NCBI GenBank assembly: GCA_014706295.1 | Contig: JACSVZ010000039.1 | Location: forward strand, 3,100,001-3,164,000 | Direction of reading: 5' to 3' | Source of the DNA: Lycocorax pyrrhopterus obiensis | Taxonomy: Eukaryota; Chordata; Aves; Passeriformes; Paradisaeidae | Length of the DNA: 64,000 bases | Part shown: piece after piece, positions 47,601 through 55,503 of the stretch | How the letters are laid out: the number at the start of each line of letters is the position of its first letter | Numbering within the stretch: the stretch's first letter is position 1 | The notes under the pieces: model-generated | Told to the model about the DNA's origin: nothing | Database searches by the model: none | What the model saw: only the letters and a program-made list of their open reading frames with translations | Translations under genes and position numbers: made by a program

Positions 47601-50600
47601 CTTTGCATTTCTGCCTTCCCTGTTTATCTCAGACATCCCCAAGGAGTACCAGAGCTGCTGTAAGTGCCCTCCAGCCCTTGGCCCCTGCTGGCAGGCAGGG
47701 CATGACAGCATGGAGGGAGCACACCCTGCCTACTGCCAGCAGGCTCTCAGAGATCTTTGCTGCTGGGGGCTGGTAAATCTTCCATGAGCACCCATGGGCA
47801 GAGCTTTCCATGGTGTCTGACATTTGGTGCACATTCAAGGAAGCCTTCGAAGGGACAGAAAAGTGCATATCCCTGGCATGAGTGTGATGAGATGCCAGAC
47901 TCCAAGTGTCTGCTAGAAAGTGTGAATGACCTTGTCAAGAAACTACTTAGGATCATTTATTTACTTTCCTTAGCATTTACATGAGCTTACTCTTGGAACA
48001 GTTGAAGTGTATCTTTTTTTTTTTTTAAGTCATAAAAGTAGATTGCAGCTGCTGGCTGACATGAAAAATGTCATGGCTGATTTGCAAGTGAGTAACAGCT
48101 GGTCCTTTGGCAATCAGAGATGGTTAGGGTTGCCCTTGCTGCAGGGCATGCCTTCACTCCTTGCCCATGTGTGTTTACATGCAACTGTTTCCTGTGCTTG
48201 GATCTGTTTCCAGGTCTCCAGTGAGGTGACCCCAGGCTGTGGGCCCGCTGTACAAGAGGGTCCCTGCCTTGGCACAGCCCATACAGGCTCCAGCTGGTAA
48301 CAGAAACCCCCTTGTACATGGGTTCATTGAACCTATCAAGCCAATGTAGTCTTAAGTCTTTTGTAAACATGACATTCAAAAGACTCCCATCTGCATAGAA
48401 GCGTGGCTGTCTGTCCTATAATGACTTGGGAAACGTCTTTCTGGTGCCTCAAAATCACTCTTGTCACTCCCATTAAGACAAGCTGTGTCTAGCCTGTCTT
48501 CTCCAATGCAGTGTTCTTCAGATCAGAAGGATATTTATTATGTATGCATTGAATTAGAGGTTTAAGCCATGTCTAGGATGGTGATTATTCGTCCCTACCA
48601 TCTATTTCCAGGAGATTTGCAGGACTGCATAGTCTCAACACACTTGGATATGGTCTATTAAAAGTTCTCCTTTACGCTAAGAAGATTTGAAAACTCTGCA
48701 GCCAAGGCAAGTAGGCTTCCTGACAAGATTATTTTATATTATGTACACTTGGTTTTATCCGAAACTGATGGTGATTTGTTAAGATACAGTACACAAAGAA
48801 ATTAAACTATAAACTTTAAAGCATCCATCAATTTCAATTTAATTTGTTTTAAAAAGCTAAATTATGGGTTAACTTAGAAGGTAATAGAATTCAGAAAGAG
48901 TACTTGTGATACAAGGAGTCCCTCCATACATTAATTTTCATTTTTGGTGAGATGAAGTTTGAAATTAGATTCAGATTGCAAATTATAGCTTTGTATGGGC
49001 TCCCTATTGCTAGCTCGTGAAATACTTAGATTCCTGAGGATGAAGCAATTTTGCTTCCCATAATAGATTGCAAAAGCCTTATTTCCCACTGGTAAAATAA
49101 GGTCTGCAGCTTAAAGTGGGAGCGAGCCATGTCTTTGCTCCTTGACTTGGTCACCAACAGGGATACATTAAACTGAAACATATAACTGAAGAAGAAATGG
49201 TGACATAAGGTGGGGTTTTCTTTTAATTCAAAGCTTATCCTTTTCATTTCCCCGCTACAAATAAATTACAGCCTGAATGCTGAGAAGGAGGCTGCTCATC
49301 ACTTCATGTCATACATGTACCTTATTTACCTTTCCCTATACACTGCTGAATTCTTGCTTTGTACCAGTTTTTGGGCTCCACAGCACTCACAGGCATAGAG
49401 GGAGAAAGGCATTTGTCTCCTGGCATAAACTGATGGACTCATTTAGCAGAAAAGATCCATTACATTTAGGGAAGGCAGAAGAAGTAACGCTTATGGCAAG
49501 AAAGCAGATGTGCAATGATCTGTAACCCTGGAGGTAACATATTAAGTCTATAAATTGTCTTCCTGTGCTCTCCTAAACATCCATGGTTGTATTGGTCTGT
49601 TATTATCCCCCTTCCAGGAGCAGCAGGGAGGAAGGCAGTGTGGAACCACACCTCAGCAGATGCAGGCAAGTGCCGGTCAGGGACAGGTCCTTCATTAGGC
49701 AGAGGTTCATGAGCTGAAATCATGATCAGACAAAGCTTAAATACCAAATGTAAATGTTGTGCTGTCTTCTGCAGCTTAAAACAAAATGGGTGCTGTGTGT
49801 GTACAAAACAAAAATTAACTAAGAAAATTTTCCAGAAGAATGAACAGATTAAAAAAAAATTATGGTGAAATTCTCCAGAAATGTGGAAAACGACTGGAGA
49901 AAGTTTGATTTGGTGACTGATGCAGAAAAAGACTACAGAGGCTGAGACTAAAAGACTATAGTTGTGACTTTTGCTGGTTCTGAAGCATTTTCTGGTTTTA
50001 ATAGCTTGCAATTAACTCAGACTGATAATGAAATTGTGTTACTGCATAAAAAAAGAGGAATAGTGGTGAAATGAAGTGTCAGATTTACTTCCAGAGTACG
50101 AAACAGACTTTGTTTCAGATTTGTCTTATGTCTCACATCTTATAATTTTAGCAATTTATATTCCTGAGCAGAGACATCAGGATGGGAAACTGGAACAAAA
50201 GATTTAAAGCAAAATTCCAGCAAGATACAGAATTAATCCTCAACAGAATAAGCTTAGATTTTTTAAAGTAAAATTGAAGTCCAGTCTGGTATGAAGCCTC
50301 CAAAAAGTGCTACCTCTTTGACAGCCAAGAGTCAGACACATTAATAAAAAGGAAGCAAATCTTGAAGCTGGAACCTTCAGAAGTCAGTGTCAGAAACTAG
50401 ATCTCCTTTAGCCAACACCACAAGCTATGACAAGGTCTGACCTTTGGAAAGTAACGCAAGAATTATGGTAGAGTGAGAGTTTACAGAGAGCCTCAGTAAG
50501 GATGCACAGCCTACATGGAAAAAAATCCTCACCATCAATTTCACTGAAAACCTTTTTACAATGGACACAATGCAGGGAGATGGAGCCTGAAAGCAAATGG

Positions 50601-51836
50601 AGCTTTTATTCATTTTTAACTGAGTAGAGGTGAACAAACCAACATGGTGCTAAAAGCAGGGATACTAATGTTAAAAGAAATACAGGGAATAGAAGGCAAA
50701 TGGCTAAAGTTCAGGATGGAGGTTGAGAAGTCAAGCATCTCTGAAGTGGGATGGAAGCTGCAGGTGAAAAAACAGTTAGAAAAAGGCTTACACACAAGGG
50801 AAATGTCTTCATCCCTCTGATGGAAACATGTCTGTCCCTGGGTCTCTTTAAAAGCATGCCCTTGTTTGAAAAGCCAGGAACCAGAGACACAAAGAGATGT
50901 GAGGCTGTTTTCCAAGGAAGAAGGGATCTGCTAGCAGAGTACAGGACAAACCTGGAAGGAACATCTGCCATGGGATTCCTATTTAAGAACGTTATTCTTA
51001 TGTAAGGTGAAAGTAAGAAAAGAGGATGGTTTCATTACTCTGGAGACTCAGAGCTGAAGAATCGGAAATATAATGCTGAATATATGTAAAAAGACATAAT
51101 TCTTCATTGATGCATGGTATCAGAAGGACTTAAATCAGTATGTGCACAAAAATTTTCCTCCAACTATAACTCTTGAAAAGCTGAAAGAAATGGCAGGTAT
51201 TTGTTATGCATCAGGACAGTGGCATTTTCTCACTAGGCATTCTCACTGGACTGGCAGTCAAAGCCAATGAGTTTCCAGCATCCCTTGGTGCCTGTCTGTG
51301 GAAAAACTGAACAAGCCACGAGTAATAGTCAATGTAGCCAGAAAGCCAGAGATAGTAGGCAACACACAAGTACTGACTAATATCTGAGATGCCTCAGGGC
51401 ATCTGGTCCATCTGCATAAGGCTGTTCAAAATAACACAAGCTTTTGGTGACATCTCACTCCAGAGGAGCAGCTTCTGGATGCACTGTGTGGGCTATGACA
51501 GGAGTTCCCAAATGGAATTTAACACTCATAAGCAGGCCACTCTATCGAGCCCTTCAATGCCCCTCTGGGTACTTAGACATTTGCTGTGCCTGGGAACACA
51601 TTCATGCAAGTATCTGCACTTCGGTGTCATAGCCTTGAGTTATGTTCTGCCCTTGGTGTCCTATATATGACATATGTGGGAAAAAAGGAAACACAGTAAG
51701 ATGTATGGGGAGCTCATAGGACATTTAAGACCATGTCTAGTAGAATGACTTTACAGGACAGAGAACACATCATGGTTCCTCTGAGTGGTGAAACAAGCGT
51801 GGACATCCAGGCTAACTCGGCACTTGATGACTGCCA
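44672..51836. other. unannotated DNA
   Basis: Seven kilobases with no recognisable repeat family or exon. A T-run lies at about 48012-48026. A direct repeat ACATGTTGTCCA occurs twice at about 46952 and 46976. Frames of 143 codons (45935-45504 minus) and 181 codons (50011-49466 minus) have no recognisable domain. Confidence 0.5.
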
Positions 51837-51840
51837 GTGT
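51837..51840. repeat. target-site duplication GTGT (left)
   Basis: GTGT precedes the LTR and recurs at 52428-52431. It is short and low in complexity, so the match alone is weak. It gains weight from the TGT...ACA ends that it flanks. Confidence 0.65.
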
Positions 51841-52427
51841 TGTTAACATCCAATTAGTGAGAGATGCCTCTGCCTGAATTAAGGTGCAAAAGAGACCATA
51901 CGAGTCAATGATAGGGATTTTTTTTAACAATAAATGTGAGGCAGAGAGATAGAAAGAACAGATAGAACAGAGAGGAGAGAGGAGAGAGAGAGAGAGAGAG
52001 AGGGAGAGAGAGGAGGACGGAGAGAACAACCAGAAGATAGTCACCACCCATGGGTCCAGCAGCATCCCATCAATCCTTCTTCACCCAGGGCTTCTCAGCA
52101 GTGATTGTCCTGGAGCTGATCTTCTGGGGGCATCACCTTTATACAGTCCAAGTTCTAGGTACCCATGGAGTGGTCTCAGATGCCATTCCCATAACCTGGG
52201 GTGATCTTTGATTGGTGATATGTGTATGAGCAGTTTCCTCCTTCCCCACAGTTTGCCACAGTGGGAAATTTTGTTCAGGTGCGTTAACTAGGCTGTGCTG
52301 AACAGCTCTCACCTCTGCCAGGCCTGGAATTAGTGCTCTCCTGTCACAAACTCCTTCCTTCTGTGCTTATCTCAAGTTCCCACTTCGGTGGCTTATCTTA
52401 TAGCAAGTTCCTTCTGTGGCCTTGACA
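51841..52427 (-). mobile_element. solo LTR, antisense, 4-bp duplication
   Basis: Read on the minus strand this 587-bp element starts TGTCAAGGCC at 52427 and ends GGATGTTAACA at 51841. It has a CCAATCAAAGATCACC (CCAAT box) block at about 52220, a GGACTGTATAAAGGTG (TATA box) block at about 52148-52133, and a (CT)n tract after the presumed start site. It is flanked by GTGT. The 4-bp duplication suggests an ERV1-type integrase. I cannot name the family and no clear AATAAA is visible on this strand. The call rests on ends, promoter layout and duplication together. Confidence 0.7.
51970..52016. repeat. (AG)n tract inside the LTR
   Basis: A purine-only tract of GA and GGAGA units. On the strand of the surrounding LTR it reads (CT)n and lies downstream of the TATA box, so it would be transcribed. 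The serine-leucine runs in the minus-strand frame come from it. Confidence 0.95.
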
Positions 52428-52431
52428 GTGT

Positions 52432-53000
52432 TTGAGACAGGGAATTGTGCTTTTTAAGCCCTACAAGTGTGCAGATGTGTGATGGCTTTGATATGCAGCT
52501 TCTCACGAAAAGTGAAAGAAGATGGTGGAAGTATTCAGAGTTGGAAAGCACCAAAAAGTTGTACGTGGATACCTCCATGCAGAATATTTGCACATCCTCT
52601 TGCAGTTGTGAGGTCAAAACTGAAGACTGGTGATTAATGCACTGCAAGTTCTGCCAAAAATAGGCTGTTGGCATGTTCAAGGAGGAGGTCTTGGATTTGT
52701 TCTCTAGGTTTTCATGTCTTCTTTTATGTGAGCCATGTGTTGCTGAAACTGATCATAAACAGTTAGTACCAGTACCAAAAAGAGAACAACACCAGCTCAA
52801 GATCTGAGGGAAAAGGGGTTCATGTTTTTCCAGGACTAACATACTGTTGGCTGCACATCACCCAACTCAGAGAAGGAGAACTAGAAATTATACAAAAATG
52901 GGCAGGAAGGTACCAAGTGACTTCCACAGGAGGAGCAGTTAAACAACCAAGAACTCCTGGAATCATGAACATAGTTGAAGACTTGAGAAGAAAATGATCA
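52432..53000. other. unannotated DNA
   Basis: No feature was recognised between the LTR and the CR1 3' end. Confidence 0.5.
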
Positions 53001-53036
53001 TTCATAGAATCACAATAGTTTAGGTTGGAAGGGATT
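53001..53036 (-). mobile_element. CR1 3' end, left of the ERV insertion
   Basis: TCATAGAATCACAATAGTTT then AGGTTGGAAGGGATT is the reverse of a CR1 tail. It is cut at GGGATT by the miniature ERV and resumes at 54216. Joined across the insertion, the host text reads as continuous CR1. Confidence 0.9.
53031..53036. repeat. target-site duplication GGGATT (left)
   Basis: GGGATT precedes the 5' LTR and recurs at 54216-54221 after the 3' LTR. Removing the element and one copy restores an uninterrupted CR1, which fixes the boundaries. Confidence 0.95.
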
Positions 53037-53317
53037 TGTAGTAATATGCATTTAAACCCTGATGGTATGCACTAGCCAAACTCTTACTCAAGACCAGGAT
53101 CCACACCAGATCCAATTATTAATTGGGACTACCTCAACCTAAGGTGCTCATCAATCTCCTACAAACAGCTGTGGCTGCAGCGCAGGCATTAGCCCTATAA
53201 ATCAGACCCTGGGAGGAGCCAAAGGTGGAGGTGGTTGTTCTTGGTTGCTGTGTGCTGCTGGAGCTCTGCTCTGAGAAATCACAATCCAAGACTCAGAAGA
53301 CTGCAAGCTCCGGCACA
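53037..53317 (+). repeat. 5' LTR of the miniature ERV
   Basis: Starts TGTAGTAATATGC and ends GCTCCGGCACA. A TATAAAT box lies at 53196-53202, so transcription would start near 53222-53230. That leaves a U3 of about 190 bp and R plus U5 of about 90 bp. Compared with the 3' LTR it carries an extra ACACCAGATCC (11 bp), a short tandem copy of neighbouring sequence near 53100. No AATAAA lies downstream of the TATA box. Confidence 0.95.
53196..53202 (+). promoter_or_regulatory. TATA box of the miniature ERV 5' LTR
   Basis: TATAAAT in the context CCCTATAAATCAG. It is conserved unchanged in the 3' LTR. It is the only such box in the LTR and sits about 120 bp before the LTR end. Confidence 0.75.
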
Positions 53318-53767
53318 AGTGGTGACCCCGACGTGATACCAACATGCAGTGTGAGAACCGCCGTGGCAAAAATTCCAGCAGTCCAACATACCCGAAGAGG
53401 TGAAGACTGCCATGATAAGACCGCGGCGGGGGGAGTTGCGAGACAGCTCCCTTTGAGGCCCTGGTCAAAAACACCCAGAGGGGTCTTCCAAGATCTATAC
53501 CCGGGTGAGAACTGCCGCAGCGGGACTTCGGCGGTCCATACCCAAAGCGGTGAGGACTGCGACAGCAAGACCGCAGCAGGGGGGAAGTCGCAAGATGGCT
53601 CCCTCGGAGCTCAGGAGGCCGAAAAAAGGCTCCTAGAAAAAGAGCTCCCAACTATCGCCAGAAGAGGTGAAGACCAGGGGCTGGAGGGAAAAGAGTCTGT
53701 CAACAAAGCACAGGCTATATTTAAAGCCCTCCAGCATATCCTCTCAAAATCTTTAAAAAAGAACTAA
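53225..53767 (+). CDS. open frame in the miniature ERV, function unknown
   Basis: A 180-codon frame that starts in the LTR, runs through the primer site (residues about 32-38) and ends before the A-rich stretch. Its only ATG lies at about the predicted transcription start, so normal translation from it is doubtful. Two similar blocks, RRGEDCHDKTAAGG (about residue 57) and SGEDCDSKTAAGG (about residue 107), reflect the DNA repeat beneath. The last 20 residues (NKAQAIFKALQHILSKS and on) could be a remnant of the start of a Gag matrix region, but this is a guess. A heptamer of the -1 slippage type, T TTA AAA, lies at 53752-53758 just before the stop, and the -1 frame stays open for about two dozen lysine-rich codons. 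No known domain was found. Confidence 0.2.
   Translation: MEVVVLGCCVLLELCSEKSQSKTQKTASSGTSGDPDVIPTCSVRTAVAKIPAVQHTRRGEDCHDKTAAGGVARQLPLRPWSKTPRGVFQDLYPGENCRSGTSAVHTQSGEDCDSKTAAGGKSQDGSLGAQEAEKRLLEKELPTIARRGEDQGLEGKESVNKAQAIFKALQHILSKSLKKN
53320..53337 (+). other. primer binding site, tRNA-Trp type
   Basis: TGGTGACCCCGACGTGAT lies two bases after the LTR end. It equals the tRNA-Trp primer site known from avian alpharetroviruses such as Rous sarcoma virus. The position, length and sequence are all as expected, and this is the strongest single clue to the element's relatives. Confidence 0.92.
53351..53625 (+). repeat. two-copy leader repeat, period 154 bp
   Basis: Unit 1 starts GTGAGAACCGCCGTGG at 53351 and unit 2 starts GTGAGAACTGCCGCAG at 53505. 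Each continues through a GCAGTCCA or GCGGTCCA block and an AGAGGTGAAGACTGC or AGCGGTGAGGACTGC block. Next comes a GATAAGACCGCGGCGGGGGG or GCAAGACCGCAGCAGGGGGG block. The copies are imperfect. Both have GC-rich inverted pieces that could fold, as packaging leaders often do. Confidence 0.8.
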
Positions 53768-53926
53768 ATAAAAAACACCCGAAGAAGCGAGCAACTGAGG
53801 AAAACAACAAAAAGAAAAAACTAATTTAAAGGTCTTGAAAAGAAATAGAGTCAGAAAAAATATTAATTTAATTGTTATTTATTAAAAGGAAATTAAAAAA
53901 TATATTAAATATAGTTCGGCTAGTGC
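53768..53926. other. A-rich interior of the miniature ERV
   Basis: Between the open frame and the polypurine tract the element is about 160 bp of A-rich DNA with AATAAA at 53767-53772. No coding content was recognised. It may be what remains of a deleted coding region. Confidence 0.6.
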
Positions 53927-53945
53927 AAAAAGAAAAAAGGGGAAT
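53927..53945 (+). other. polypurine tract of the miniature ERV
   Basis: An uninterrupted purine run of A and G ending GGGGAA, then T, lies directly before the TG of the 3' LTR. It is in the position where plus-strand DNA synthesis is primed during reverse transcription. Confidence 0.88.
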
Positions 53946-54215
53946 TGTAGTAATATGCATTTAAACCCTGATGGTATGCACTAGCCAAACTCTTACTCAA
54001 GACCAGGATCCAATTATTAATTGGGACTACCTCAACCTAAGGTGCTCATCAAGCTCCTACAAACAGCTGTGGCTGCAGGGTGGGCATTAGCCCTATAAAT
54101 CAGACCCTGGGAGGAGCCAAAGGTGGAGGTGGTTGTTTTTGGTTGCTGTGTGTTGCTGGAGCTCTGCTCTGAGAAATCATAATCCAAGACTCAGAAGACT
54201 GCGAGCTCCAGCACA
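53946..54215 (+). repeat. 3' LTR of the miniature ERV
   Basis: A 270-bp copy of the 5' LTR with about nine base differences and an 11-bp gap. It ends GCTCCAGCACA and is followed by GGGATT. No AATAAA follows the TATA box, so how its transcripts would be polyadenylated is unclear. TATAAA itself can act as a weak signal. Confidence 0.95.
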
Positions 54216-54740
54216 GGGATTTCTAAATATCATCAAGTCCAAGCCCTTGGTCAAAGTAGGTCCAAACAGACAATGTTGCTCAGGGAGTTTCCCAGCTAAG
54301 TGCTGAAACCTCCAAGGATGGAGACTCCACAACTTTGCTGTGCAATGTGGTCCAGTGTTTGACCACTCTCATGATGAACGTCCCATGTTCTGGCTTGTAA
54401 CCATTGCCTCCTGACTTATTACCATGAACTCCCCAGAAGACTCTGTCTTCTGTACACTTCCATCAGGTTTGATGAGTTTCCCCTGAGCCTTCTCCAGGTT
54501 GTACAGCCCCAGTTCTCACATCTCTTCTTCATGTCACAGATGCTCCACTCCCTTAAACATCTTAATGACCCTTCATTCAACTCTTTCCAGTTTGTCCATG
54601 CCTCCCTTGTACTGTGGAGCCCAGAACTGGACAGGGCCTTCCAGGTGTGGCATCACCAGTTCCGAGTAGAGGTGAAGGATCAGCTCCCTTGACCTGCTGG
54701 CTGACTCTTGGTTAAAGAGTGCTGTATTCATTACCACACT
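54216..54740 (-). mobile_element. CR1 LINE, antisense, right of the ERV insertion
   Basis: Continues the CR1 interrupted at 53036. It contains the CR1 blocks CCAAGGATGGAGACTCCACA (near 54312), TGAGCCTTCTCCAGGTTG (near 54484), TGTGGAGCCCAGAACTGGACA (near 54614) and GGTGTGGCATCACCAGTTCC (near 54644). It fades out near 54740, where it is 5'-truncated. The 81-codon minus frame carries part of the reverse transcriptase C-terminal region. It was older than the ERV that landed in it. Confidence 0.92.
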
Positions 54741-54898
54741 CGGTAAGAGGGCACCATTGTAATGGTCATGCAGCTGCATTAATGCAAGCAGAAGGAAGTT
54801 CTTTTTCACAAGCCACACAACATAACTCTGTAACTAAACACTACAATCTATTTTAGAAGCCAAAAATATGAATTTGTTTTAAAAAGGACTGAATGGCA

Positions 54899-55498
54899 TG
54901 CTGGTTTAACACCAGCCAAACAGAGGTCCAAATAAGCCACTCCCCTTTCCTCCCCCCCTTCTGGTAAGAGAGGAACAAAGGCGGAGACCTTAGGTTGAGA
55001 TAACAATTACTGAAAGCAAGAAGCAATGGAATAAGAATGCACCATAACAGCAGCAATATTTATAGCAAAAGTGTATAAAAAGAGAAGGTGCTTTACCCAC
55101 AAAAAGGTATTTACCACCTCAACTTAGTTCCTCATGGTCACCAGAACAAAGACAAGATGGACACATTCGCCACCCAACAGCATTTGTTGTTTTCGGCGCT
55201 GCATTCTCCGAGAACCAGGAAGGCACGGGCGGCGATGAGAGAGGGCAGGGTCTATAGAGGCTGATCCCTGCAAGCTCTAGAAGAAGAGAGGGAAACAAAA
55301 TGACCCCAAAGCCACGCCCCCAGAAGTGATGTGGATGGTATAGAACAGCAACCCATAGCCCGGTCCATACTCTCTGCCCCCGCTGTGCAACCAGAACAGA
55401 TGGGTTTGTTAACATGGGCCTGTTGTTACCTATTAAATATCGTAATTCAGACACAAGCTCCAGCCCAGGATGCCACTAAGCTGCCAGCTGCCAGAAGT
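54899..55498 (-). mobile_element. LTR, ERVL type, antisense
   Basis: On the minus strand the element ends GGCTGGTGTTAAACCAGCA at 54899, the ERVL-like LTR end. Upstream of it are a GTTATCTCAACCTAAGGTC block near 55000, TATACACTTTTGCTATAAATATTG near 55070, a TTGTGGGTAAAGCACC block near 55100, and a GC-rich U3/R block with GCTGTTGGGTGGCGAATG near 55175. An AATAGGTAACAACAGGCCCATGT block lies near 55430. TGGCA occurs at 54894-54898 and 55499-55503, a possible 5-bp duplication, but the LTR's 5' edge then does not begin with TG. The right edge is therefore tentative. Confidence 0.75.
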
Positions 55499-55503
55499 TG
55501 GCA

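Larger units (their letters stand above)
53037..54215 (+). mobile_element. miniature non-autonomous ERV (TRIM-like), complete
   Basis: A whole 1,179-bp element: a 281-bp 5' LTR, a tRNA-Trp type primer site, a 485-bp leader and open frame, an A-rich stretch, a polypurine tract and a 270-bp 3' LTR. Both LTRs begin TGTAGTAATATGC and end GCACA, and a 6-bp duplication flanks the element. The 628-bp interior has no recognisable protease, reverse transcriptase, integrase or envelope. It therefore must have depended on enzymes from a related ERV, probably of the alpha/betaretrovirus (ERVK) group, judging by primer site and duplication length. The LTRs differ by about 9 substitutions and one 11-bp indel over 270 aligned bases, so the insertion is neither very new nor ancient. 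It lies inside an antisense CR1. It is either a deleted provirus or a multiplying miniature family; copy number in the genome would tell. Confidence 0.93.

Noticed and set aside
49466..50011. 181-codon minus frame
   Set aside because: No domain, low complexity in places, overlapped by other frames, and no supporting signals. Probably chance.
51751..52065. 104-codon minus frame with serine-leucine repeats
   Set aside because: It is the AG tract inside an LTR.
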